A DNA stretch of 6,478 bases. It comes from a bacterium (GTDB lineage Bacteria; SZUA-182). This document shows, in pieces, positions 1-5,650 of this stretch. The DNA is taken from assembly GCA_003230635.1 (NCBI GenBank), contig QIFF01000035.1:1-6478 (forward strand), written 5' to 3'. The translations under genes and the position numbers were made by a program. The notes under the pieces are model-generated. The model worked only from the letters and a program-made list of their open reading frames with translations, searched no databases and had not been told where the DNA came from. The first letter of the stretch is position 1. Each line of letters starts with the position of its first letter.

Positions 1-1541
1 TCACAGTTGACGTGGTACTCAACCCGGCGGCCGGGGGAAGGTTTCTTAAATTGGTCGCCGGCCAGAAGGAATCTCAACAACAGGAGGTAAAGAGAATGGA
101 GAAGTTGTTAAAGCTCTTAGAACTCAAGGCACCGGATTTGCTTGCTGAAATTAATCCGGAAACTGTAACCGAAGAACAATTGCTTGAATTACTGGGCAAA
201 GTACTGGAACAATATTCAGGCGGCCTGCTGGCAGAGGCTAAGGAAACCATTAAGTGGGCGGAATGCCGGGCCAGCTTGCGGGAAAAATTGGCTGAAAGCC
301 GTCTCCCCGCCTTGGCCGTCCAGCGCTTGGAAGGAAGGTTTTCCGACAAAATCTTTCAGCCCGGGGAATTGGAAGCTGCCATTGCCGAAGAGCGGCAATA
401 CCTGGCCAGCTTGAGCGAATCCGGACGGGTCAGCGGCTGCGGCGGGCAAATCCAGGTTGGTGACGGAGCGCAGCATAAAACCATAACCGCCCTGGACGGT
501 TTTTTCGCCAATCGGGATATAAACCGGGTGCCCCGCTTCCGCTCCTTCCGCGAGGCTTACGTTAAGATTACCGGAGACGTCAACCTGACCGGCCAGTTGC
601 GCGAAGCCAAAAATCTGTACCGCTTTGCTGAAGCCTTGACCAGTTCATCTTGGGCGGAAATCCTGGGGGACTCGGTTACCCGCAGCATGCTGGCCGAATA
701 CAATATGCCCAGCCTGCAGGAGTGGCGTAAGCTTGTTTCCGACATCACCGCTCCCAGGGATTTCCGCACCAATCGCCGTCTGCGCATGGGTGGTTACGGT
801 GATCTGCCCACGGTAGCCGAAGCCGGCACTTACACAAACCTGACCAGTCCCGGGGACGAGGAAGCCACTTATGCCATCGCCAAGAAGGGCGGCCTGGAGG
901 AACTCACCCTGGAGATGATTGCCAATGACGATGTAGGGGCTATACGGCGTATTCCCAGCAGGCTGGCCAGAGCCGCCGCTAATACCCTCTACCGCACCGT
1001 CTTTGAGGTGATCAAGGACAACGGGACGATTTACGATGCCTTGACCCTCTTTCATGCCAGCCACAGCAACCTCGGCTCATCCGCTCTGGATGCCACCTCG
1101 TTGCTTACTGCCAAGAAAGCGATGGGCCAGCAAACGGCTTATGGGGCTTCCACTGAGGTCTTGGGTCTGGTGCCGAAGAGCTTGTTGGTGCCGCTGGATC
1201 TGGAGGATACCGCTTTCCGTCTGACCAGGTCCAACACCATCATCGGGGCGGCCAACAATGCCGGCACCGAACCGAATCTGCATGCAAGTTACGACCTGGA
1301 GATTATTCTGGTGCCCTACTGGACCGACGCCAACGACTGGGCGCTGGTGTGCAACCCGGTCGATTGTCCTACCATTGAGGTGGGCTTCTTCAACGGCCAG
1401 GAAGAGCCGGAGCTGTTTGTTCAGGACACCCCGAACGCCGGCAGCCTCTTTTCTGCGGATAAGATTACCTACAAAATCCGCCACATCTACGGCGTCTGCG
1501 TCCTGGATTATCGCGGGATGTACAAGGCGGTAGTAGCGTAA
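1..1541 (+). CDS. Prohead protease / scaffold / major capsid fusion protein, 3' part (5' end outside window)
   Basis: Builds the phage head: the C-terminal part is the shell subunit. The frame is open to the window edge, so the gene starts upstream; numbering here counts from a GTG at 12. Residues 3-17 (LNPAAGGRFLKLVAG) resemble the C-terminal tail of phage head-maturation proteases. Residues 29-139 are charged and helical (Leu, Glu, Lys rich), as expected of a scaffold or delta domain. From about 145 to 509 it resembles the Mu gpT class of HK97-fold capsid proteins, with LFHASHSNL at 346-354 and a closing ITYKIRHIYGVCVLDYRGMY segment at 485-504, like the gpT 'V.YKVR.D.G...LDWRG.YK' ending. 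Protease-capsid fusions of this type are known. The catalytic part is not visible here. A strong internal start at 96 may give a separate scaffold-capsid product, or may be the only true start if an upstream stop lies outside the window. Confidence 0.9.
   Translation, partial: TVDVVLNPAAGGRFLKLVAGQKESQQQEVKRMEKLLKLLELKAPDLLAEINPETVTEEQLLELLGKVLEQYSGGLLAEAKETIKWAECRASLREKLAESRLPALAVQRLEGRFSDKIFQPGELEAAIAEERQYLASLSESGRVSGCGGQIQVGDGAQHKTITALDGFFANRDINRVPRFRSFREAYVKITGDVNLTGQLREAKNLYRFAEALTSSSWAEILGDSVTRSMLAEYNMPSLQEWRKLVSDITAPRDFRTNRRLRMGGYGDLPTVAEAGTYTNLTSPGDEEATYAIAKKGGLEELTLEMIANDDVGAIRRIPSRLARAAANTLYRTVFEVIKDNGTIYDALTLFHASHSNLGSSALDATSLLTAKKAMGQQTAYGASTEVLGLVPKSLLVPLDLEDTAFRLTRSNTIIGAANNAGTEPNLHASYDLEIILVPYWTDANDWALVCNPVDCPTIEVGFFNGQEEPELFVQDTPNAGSLFSADKITYKIRHIYGVCVLDYRGMYKAVVA
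82..98 (+). promoter_or_regulatory. Strong in-frame internal ribosome binding site and ATG inside the capsid fusion gene
   Basis: AGGAGGT at 82-88 is a full-consensus Shine-Dalgarno sequence, eight bases from G87 to the ATG at 96-98. The ATG is in frame with the surrounding open frame, exactly where the protease-tail-like sequence ends and the helical scaffold-like region begins. Initiation here would give a 481-residue scaffold-capsid protein. In lambda, the scaffold Nu3 is likewise made from an internal start within the protease gene C. Whether both forms are made is inference. Confidence 0.7.
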
Positions 1542-1550
1542 AACACAGGG

Positions 1551-1602
1551 ATGAGCAATGAGGCATGAGGGTTGAGTAACACACTCAGTCCTCAGCACTC
1601 AT
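1551..1602. repeat. Heptamer-based palindromic repeat between capsid gene and next RBS
   Basis: Four consecutive 7-base units (ATGAGCA, ATGAGGC, ATGAGGG, TTGAGTA; 1551-1578) are followed by ACA and then three units in opposite orientation (CACTCAG, TCCTCAG, CACTCAT; 1582-1602). The arms can pair as ATGAG 1551-1555 with CTCAT 1598-1602, TGAGG 1559-1563 with CCTCA 1590-1594, and TGAGT 1573-1577 with ACTCA 1583-1587 around the loop AACAC. It fills most of the gap between the stop at 1541 and the AGGAG at 1611. There is no U tract after it, so it is not a standard terminator. It could be a short-tandem-repeat palindrome of the host chromosome type or an RNA processing hairpin. Confidence 0.7.
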
Positions 1603-1622
1603 AGCTAAACAGGAGAATTATC

Positions 1623-1799
1623 ATGGCTGTACCAACATATAGATGTCCGTTTAAGATTGATACTACTAACGACCAGGGCATTACCTGCGAGAACGTCAAC
1701 TGTGCCGCTTATGACGGGGATGCTGAGCATTGCGCCATCGTAGAGTATGTTCAGCGTCAGTTAGTGGTAGGTGGCAAGAACAGTCCGAATAATCAGTAA
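1623..1799 (+). CDS. Small four-cysteine phage protein (58 aa), function unknown
   Basis: An ATG at 1623 is preceded by AGGAG at 1611-1615 with seven bases of spacing, a good ribosome binding site. The frame runs to TAA at 1797-1799, giving a 58-residue acidic protein beginning MAVPTYRCPF. It has four cysteines at residues 8, 22, 27 and 37 (C-x13-C-x4-C-x9-C), which could hold a zinc ion or iron-sulfur centre, but no standard zinc finger spacing is seen. It has no signal peptide or membrane segment. It lies between the capsid gene and another small gene, so it is part of the head module by position. I do not recognise a family. The RBS, the next start immediately downstream and the natural codon use argue that it is real. 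Confidence 0.75.
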   Translation: MAVPTYRCPFKIDTTNDQGITCENVNCAAYDGDAEHCAIVEYVQRQLVVGGKNSPNNQ

Positions 1800-1809
1800 G
1801 GGGTTTTTC

Positions 1810-2115
1810 ATGCAGCACATAAACACCAGCCAGCGCCAAATCAACAAAAAAGCCTACTGGAAAACGGACAACCCGAATGTGGTGGTTGAGACCTGGACGG
1901 CTTCAGGTGAAATCCATCTTGACAAGCTCCAAAAGCGGATTGAGAAACTGGAGATGCAGATTGCCGGTGCCCATTCGCCGAGAGAGTATCCTCCTGGTGC
2001 CGATGAAAGCACCAGGGAGGCGATTGACTTTTGGAACAGCATGAATGTGCTGGATGTGGAGGAGTTAGAGGGGGAACTGGCGGAGAAAAAGTCATTGATG
2101 GGGGAAGTTAGTTAA
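1810..2115 (+). CDS. Small phage protein of unknown function (101 aa), short coiled coil
   Basis: I chose the ATG at 1810 because it follows the previous stop (1797-1799) and has AAGGGG at 1798-1803 six bases upstream. A GTG at 1771 in the same frame would overlap the four-cysteine gene by 29 bases and has no ribosome binding site. The protein is hydrophilic. Residues about 38-53 (EIHLDKLQKRIEKLEM) form a short heptad-like helix, and the C-terminal third is acidic and helical (VEELEGELAEKK). An aromatic N-terminal stretch (AYWKTDNP...ETWTA) suggests a small beta region. Its stop TAA (2113-2115) overlaps the next ATG as TAATG, so translation is probably coupled to the decoration gene. I do not recognise a family; a minor head protein is the guess from position. 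A hairpin-forming inverted repeat lies inside it at 1990-2020. Confidence 0.8.
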   Translation: MQHINTSQRQINKKAYWKTDNPNVVVETWTASGEIHLDKLQKRIEKLEMQIAGAHSPREYPPGADESTREAIDFWNSMNVLDVEELEGELAEKKSLMGEVS

Positions 2116-3596
2116 TGGCAATCACATACGACCAGGCAAGTAATAAAATAACGGTTACAGGGTATTCAGAAGCCACCCCTGCTGACTTTGATGATTTATA
2201 TACTGAGGACACAGGAGCGACAAATGGCAGAGAGCTTCTGGGTGGGGCGATAGATGCCGACCCCGATACCTTTAGCCTGGATAATCAGCCCAAACCGGCT
2301 GATGACTTAGCAGTTCCCCTGAAAGTAAGCTGCACAGCGAGAGGTGGAGCAACTTGTGATATTTCCGGAACAGATGCTTGGGATAATGCTGTCTCGGAGA
2401 CAGGTATTGATATTAGCTCCGGCTCGGCTGCCACTACCCAGAGATTTAAGACTGTCGATGCTAGCGGTATTAGTGTTAACGGGTTACAGAACGGTGACGA
2501 TTTTGACGTCTATCAAGATAGATGGGGGGTTATATCTAAGAGAGGAACGATTTATGTAATTGGTTGTTTTCTAAGAATTGGGGACGATTCCACTACAACT
2601 TGGTTTGCAGATACAAAGAAGGTTATTGTAGCGGATGCCGCTCAATTCCAAACTGGGCATTTACAATCTTTTATTACAGTAGAAACGAATGCGACTTTCC
2701 GTCTCGGGACATTAGTGTCGGAGAGCGAAAAGCAAACAAGAGACGGGTGTCATCTTGTATATACCAGCCAGCCCTCTAGCTGGTGGGATATTAGGTTTGT
2801 TTACGGTAGCGGGGGAACTATTCACCTGTATTCTTGTACGGCGCAGGGGAAAGTTACCGGCTCAGTTGGAACAGTAACCTTGTATAAACCGGATAGGATA
2901 TGGGATTTTGCGGGCAGTTCTGTTGGAATAGAGCGGGCCGGGGCAGGGCAAGACTTAAATAGGTTAACGCTTGACAAATGTAATACATTTGTCGATAACT
3001 CCAGCAGCATTAATGATTTGATACTAAGTCAAGGGTCTATCAGTATAGACCGATATGCAAGCGCTGATGTTTACGTTGAGAACTCTGAGGTTAAGCACTC
3101 AGTTATTGTAGACTCTTGGGACGCCTCCAGGGATGTTTATCTGACTAATGTAATCGCTACCCCTAGTTGGATAATGGGACTTGATGCCACCACCACCTCA
3201 AAAGTCTACCGCAGATATACCTTTGACCTAGAAGCAAGAGACAAGAATAATAATGCTATAAGCGGGGCATCCGTGAAATTAACAAAAACAGGAGAGTCGG
3301 ATATAAATTTAACTACCGATGTAAATGGACAAATAACACAGCAAACCTTGAAGTATGGGTACTATGACCAGGCCAATGGTAATACAATTCAGAATGCGAG
3401 TGATTGGACTTTGACTATCCAAAAAGCCGGCTATCAAACATACACCAAGCAATTTACCCTGGACGAAAAGATTGACTGGCGGGTGGCGTTACTTGCTCCT
3501 GTTGCGAAGGCGCTGACATCCAGGGCTGAAAGAGAAGTATCCTTTACCGCTCCCAAGCGTGAGATGGCCTTTACCGCTTCAGGGAGGGAATTATAA
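2115..3596 (+). CDS. Beta-rich virion surface / capsid decoration-like protein with beta-helix centre and Ig-like domain
   Basis: 493 residues, starting at the ATG that overlaps the previous stop by one base. It shows no catalytic motif, signal peptide or membrane segment. Residues 1-115 look like a small beta domain (GTDAWDNAVSETGIDISSGS at 85-104). Residues about 125-345 are rich in short beta strands, Gly, Ser, Thr and Asn (for example TIYVIGCFLRIGDDSTTTWF, 145-164), the look of a right-handed parallel beta-helix. Residues 367-458 (TFDLEARD...ISGASVKL...TTDVNGQI...QKAGYQTYTKQFTL) resemble a carboxypeptidase-regulatory-like Ig fold, common in adhesive or decorating phage proteins. The C-terminus (472-493) has two 9-residue repeats, REVSFTAPK and REMAFTASG, then REL. 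The middle of the gene is visibly more AT-rich than its neighbours, suggesting a separately acquired module. Its position between capsid and connector genes favours head decoration over a tail fibre. Function is inference. Confidence 0.85.
   Translation: MAITYDQASNKITVTGYSEATPADFDDLYTEDTGATNGRELLGGAIDADPDTFSLDNQPKPADDLAVPLKVSCTARGGATCDISGTDAWDNAVSETGIDISSGSAATTQRFKTVDASGISVNGLQNGDDFDVYQDRWGVISKRGTIYVIGCFLRIGDDSTTTWFADTKKVIVADAAQFQTGHLQSFITVETNATFRLGTLVSESEKQTRDGCHLVYTSQPSSWWDIRFVYGSGGTIHLYSCTAQGKVTGSVGTVTLYKPDRIWDFAGSSVGIERAGAGQDLNRLTLDKCNTFVDNSSSINDLILSQGSISIDRYASADVYVENSEVKHSVIVDSWDASRDVYLTNVIATPSWIMGLDATTTSKVYRRYTFDLEARDKNNNAISGASVKLTKTGESDINLTTDVNGQITQQTLKYGYYDQANGNTIQNASDWTLTIQKAGYQTYTKQFTLDEKIDWRVALLAPVAKALTSRAEREVSFTAPKREMAFTASGREL
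3535..3593 (+). repeat. 27-base in-frame tandem repeat at the 3' end of the decoration-like gene
   Basis: The 11-base string CCTTTACCGCT occurs at 3541-3551 and again at 3568-3578, 27 bases apart, which is nine codons. It encodes the repeated peptide pattern R-E-x-x-F-T-A-x-x (REVSFTAPK, REMAFTASG), followed by a third partial unit REL at the stop codon. Confidence 0.7.
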
Positions 3597-3598
3597 TC

Positions 3599-3892
3599 AT
3601 GGATTTTTGGAAGTATCCAAATGAAAAATTTGAGATAGAGATGGACTTTTCCTCCCTGCTTGGAGCATCTGAGACCATCTCTACGGCCACAGTTACCGCC
3701 TACGACAAAGACGGGACGGATGTCTCAGCTACCCTGCTGGATGGAGCCACTAAAACCATAGATGGCGGCTCAATAAAAATTCAGGTGCAGGCGGGAACTG
3801 CCGGGGAGAGGTATAAGATCGTTTTCCAGGCCGATACTTCCGTGCCTCAGACCTTCAAAGAAAAGAGCTTGTGTGAAGTAAAGGAGTTGTAA
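3599..3892 (+). CDS. Small beta-sandwich phage protein (97 aa), putative head accessory protein
   Basis: The ATG at 3599 has GGAGG at 3583-3587, inside the end of the previous gene, eleven bases upstream. The stop TAA (3890-3892) shares its last base with the next ATG. The 97-residue protein opens with MDFWKYPNEKFEIEMDFSSL and continues with alternating strands such as TISTATVTAYDKDGTDV, GGSIKIQVQAGTAGERYKI and CEVKEL. This is the pattern of one Ig/fibronectin-like beta sandwich, similar to small conserved proteins found beside decoration proteins in other phages. It has a single Cys near the C-terminus and no membrane segment. The tight arrangement suggests it is made together with the decoration-like protein and may bind the same surface. 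A specific role cannot be assigned. Confidence 0.85.
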   Translation: MDFWKYPNEKFEIEMDFSSLLGASETISTATVTAYDKDGTDVSATLLDGATKTIDGGSIKIQVQAGTAGERYKIVFQADTSVPQTFKEKSLCEVKEL

Positions 3893-4561
3893 TGTCCAGT
3901 GCCGCCACTCTCAAACTGCAAGAACTAAACAAAAAAATAGGCCGAATCATCCAGGATGATGCCGATATTCTCAAGGGCAGCGAGATAGACAGCTTTATCC
4001 TGGAAGCCCTCTCCTATTACAGCAAGGACGCCCCTTATCTCAAGGTAGCGGATATTGCCGGTGACGGCGGGTATCAATACGACCTGCCCAATGATTGGCA
4101 GGAGGGATTTTCCTATATAGCAAATCCCGCTCATCCTGGAGCCGGGGGATTACAGCGTCTATAAATCCCCCAGCGGCTTAAAGCTGCACTTCTATACCCT
4201 AAGCCCGCCAGCAACCGAGACTATCAGGATCACATACACCACGCTGTACACTCAAACGACTATAGATTCCCTTCTCGCCCAAGACCAGGACGCCTTTTGT
4301 CTGCTGTCTGCCGCCCTGTGCTGCGGAGCAATAGCCCGGCGCTACGCCCAGACCTCGGACAGCACTATAGACGCCGACAGTGTCAACTACCGCAGCAAAT
4401 CCGACGAATACGCCCGCCGGGGCAAAGAGCTTGCCCTGCGCTACAGCAACTTCATGGGCAAGAAAGACGGTACCCCCTCGGCAGCCGGCGGCAGCAAAGA
4501 CTGGGACACCGATTATTCCTGGGGTGGAGACTTTTTGACCCATCCGAGGCGGGGAAGATGA
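3892..4561 (+). pseudogene. Head-tail connector-like gene with a broken reading frame
   Basis: The start ATG at 3892 has AAGGAG at 3881-3886 five bases upstream. The first frame gives 90 residues (helical start KLQELNKKIGRIIQDDADIL, then YQYDLPNDWQEGFSYI) and stops at 4162-4164. A second frame, shifted by +1, is open from 4121 to TGA 4559-4561 and has clear protein character: GDYSVYKSPSGLKLHFYTL, then a helical part DAFCLLSAALCCGAIARRYA and an acidic, aromatic end. It has no usable start of its own. Together they give about 222 residues, the size and layout (helical N-terminus, beta middle, helical C-terminus) of phage head-tail connector or adaptor proteins. The break lies between 4121 and 4148. 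Removing one G of GGGGG (4144-4148) would restore the frame; an out-of-frame small deletion nearby is also possible. It could be a sequencing error, a real inactivating mutation or, less likely, programmed frameshifting. Confidence 0.75.
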
Positions 4562-4619
4562 GTAGGAGTAGGGGCTTTAGCCCCGTGAAAAGGAACACGA
4601 GCCTAAAGGCTCTACTCCG
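4562..4619. repeat. REP-like doublet (two inverted hairpin units) upstream of the tail tube gene
   Basis: The left unit has head GTAGGAGTAG (4562-4571) and hairpin GGGGCT-TT-AGCCCC (4571-4584). The right unit, inverted, has hairpin GAGCCT-AA-AGGCTC (4599-4612) and ends TACTCCG. CGTG 4584-4587 and CACG 4596-4599 pair around a central AAAAGGAA. Comparing 22 bases of each arm gives 18 matches. The four differences fall as two compensating pairs that keep each local hairpin intact. This matches the form of REP/BIME-type intergenic palindromes, which are mobilised by RAYT transposases. It begins one base after the connector stop codon and ends about 20 bases before the tube gene's ribosome binding site. 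Confidence 0.75.
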
Positions 4620-4652
4620 CATAATTTTAGCGGATAAAAAGGAGAACCCCAA

Positions 4653-5582
4653 ATGTTGACCAAAAGAGCACTAATTCTGGCAAAGATTGAAACAAGTTAC
4701 GCTACCGACCCCACTCCCACCCCGGCCAGTGATTCAATCCTGGTCTTTGACCCGGTGGTCAAGGTCAATGCGGACAAGCTGGAGCGGCCGGTGGTGCGCC
4801 CCTCTCTTTCCCAGATTCCCCATTTGATCGGCAAAAAACATGTAGAGGTCAGCTTTGCCAGCGAGCTGAAGGGTTCGGGGAGTCTGGGAGTTGCCCCGGA
4901 AATTGCTTCCCTCTTGCGGGCTTGCGGGTTGGCGGAAACCATCAACGCCGGGGTGGATGTGCAGTATGACCCGGCATCGTCCAGCCTGGAGAGCTGCACT
5001 CTTTATGTCTATCTGGATGGCTTGGTTCATAAAATCACCGGCTGCCGGGGGAGCTTTGAGTTGGTGGGGGAGGCGGGAGAGCAGCCCCGGATTAACTGGA
5101 AATTTCAAGGGCTGTATCAAACCCCAGTCGATGCCGGCATCCCCGCAGGGGCCGCCTACGACAGTTCTAAGGGGCTGGTTTTCCAGAACGCTACCTTTAG
5201 CTGGGGGGGGTATAGCGCCAATATCCAGCAGCTTTCTTTAAACCTGAATAACGAGTTGGCACAGCGGGAATCTGTTACCGCCACCCACGGCGTGGACGGT
5301 ATAGAAATTGTAGGGCGCACCCCCGGCGGCTCAATCAATCCCGAAGCGGTGACCGAGGCCACCCGCCCCTTCTGGGCCAATTGGGAAGCCGGCAGCGGGA
5401 CTACTCTTCAGGTTGTGATTGGAGACGCCGGCGGTAATATCATTCAAATTGATTCCGATACCAATGGCTGCGTCAAGGAATCCATTTCCTGGGGAGATAG
5501 AAACGGGGTGCGTATTTACGACATTCCCTTTGGTCTGTATGGCAGCAGCGGGGATGACGAGATTAAACTGACGTTTAAATAG
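4653..5582 (+). CDS. Phage tail tube protein (major tail protein)
   Basis: 309 residues, starting at the ATG at 4653 with AAGGAG at 4639-4644 eight bases upstream. It resembles the long-form tail tube family of siphovirus- and myovirus-like phages, whose subunits stack as hexameric rings around the tape measure protein to form the DNA channel. Supporting features are the MLTKRALILAKIETSYATDP start typical of this family, the PVVRPSLSQIPHLIGKKHVE segment, then paired beta regions (LYVYLDGLVHKITGCRGSFEL, about 117-137; FQNATFSWGGYSANIQQLSL, 176-195) and a late 'TRPFWANWEAGSG' stretch. It lies just upstream of the tail chaperone pair, as expected. It contains eight consecutive G residues (5203-5210) encoding part of Trp-Gly-Gly, a possible slippage site. 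No sheath gene is visible in the window, so a long non-contractile tail is possible but unproven. Confidence 0.88.
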   Translation: MLTKRALILAKIETSYATDPTPTPASDSILVFDPVVKVNADKLERPVVRPSLSQIPHLIGKKHVEVSFASELKGSGSLGVAPEIASLLRACGLAETINAGVDVQYDPASSSLESCTLYVYLDGLVHKITGCRGSFELVGEAGEQPRINWKFQGLYQTPVDAGIPAGAAYDSSKGLVFQNATFSWGGYSANIQQLSLNLNNELAQRESVTATHGVDGIEIVGRTPGGSINPEAVTEATRPFWANWEAGSGTTLQVVIGDAGGNIIQIDSDTNGCVKESISWGDRNGVRIYDIPFGLYGSSGDDEIKLTFK

Positions 5583-5583
5583 G

Positions 5584-5634
5584 GTAGGAGCGGCATCTTG
5601 CCGCGAATTCATCGTGGCTGGAAGCCACTCCTAC
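5584..5634. repeat. REP-like doublet with GTAGGAG heads between tail tube and chaperone genes
   Basis: The left unit has GTAGGAG (5584-5590) and hairpin GCGGCA-TCT-TGCCGC (5590-5595 with 5599-5604). The right unit, inverted, has hairpin GTGGCT-GGA-AGCCAC (5614-5619 with 5623-5628) and closes with CTCCTAC (5628-5634), the exact reverse complement of the left head. The two 23-base arms match at 18 positions. Four of the five differences are paired changes that preserve each arm's own stem; the fifth is in the loop. GTAG heads next to an imperfect hairpin, in inverted pairs, are typical of REP sequences linked to RAYT transposases. It occupies nearly all of the gap between the stop at 5582 and the AAGGAGG at 5637. 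Confidence 0.85.
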
Positions 5635-5650
5635 ATAAGGAGGAGATACC

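Noticed and set aside
1077..1598. Long minus-strand open frame opposite the capsid gene (others occur opposite the tube gene).
   Set aside because: They are shadows of strongly coding + strand genes, with no plausible protein features or ribosome binding sites.
1551..1602. CRISPR-like or direct-repeat array from the repeated ATGAG units.
   Set aside because: The units are only seven bases and contiguous, with no spacers and with inversion in the second half.
1771..1809. GTG at 1771 as start of the small gene ending at 2115.
   Set aside because: It would overlap the four-cysteine gene by 29 bases and has no Shine-Dalgarno sequence. The ATG at 1810 follows that gene's stop and has AAGGGG upstream.
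3892..4561. Programmed frameshift in the connector-like gene.
   Set aside because: The required shift is +1 with no recognisable slippery or rare-codon stop context at the junction, and connectors are not known to need it. An indel is simpler.
4562..4634. Rho-independent terminator after the connector-like gene.
   Set aside because: There are stable hairpins but no following U tract (TCCGC/GCGGA at 4616-4634 is followed by A residues), and tail genes continue downstream. A REP-like element fits better.
4297..4659. A 120-codon open frame on the + strand with an ATG.
   Set aside because: It is rich in Arg, Pro and Gln, overlaps the better-supported second part of the connector-like gene, runs through the REP-like doublet and has no ribosome binding site.
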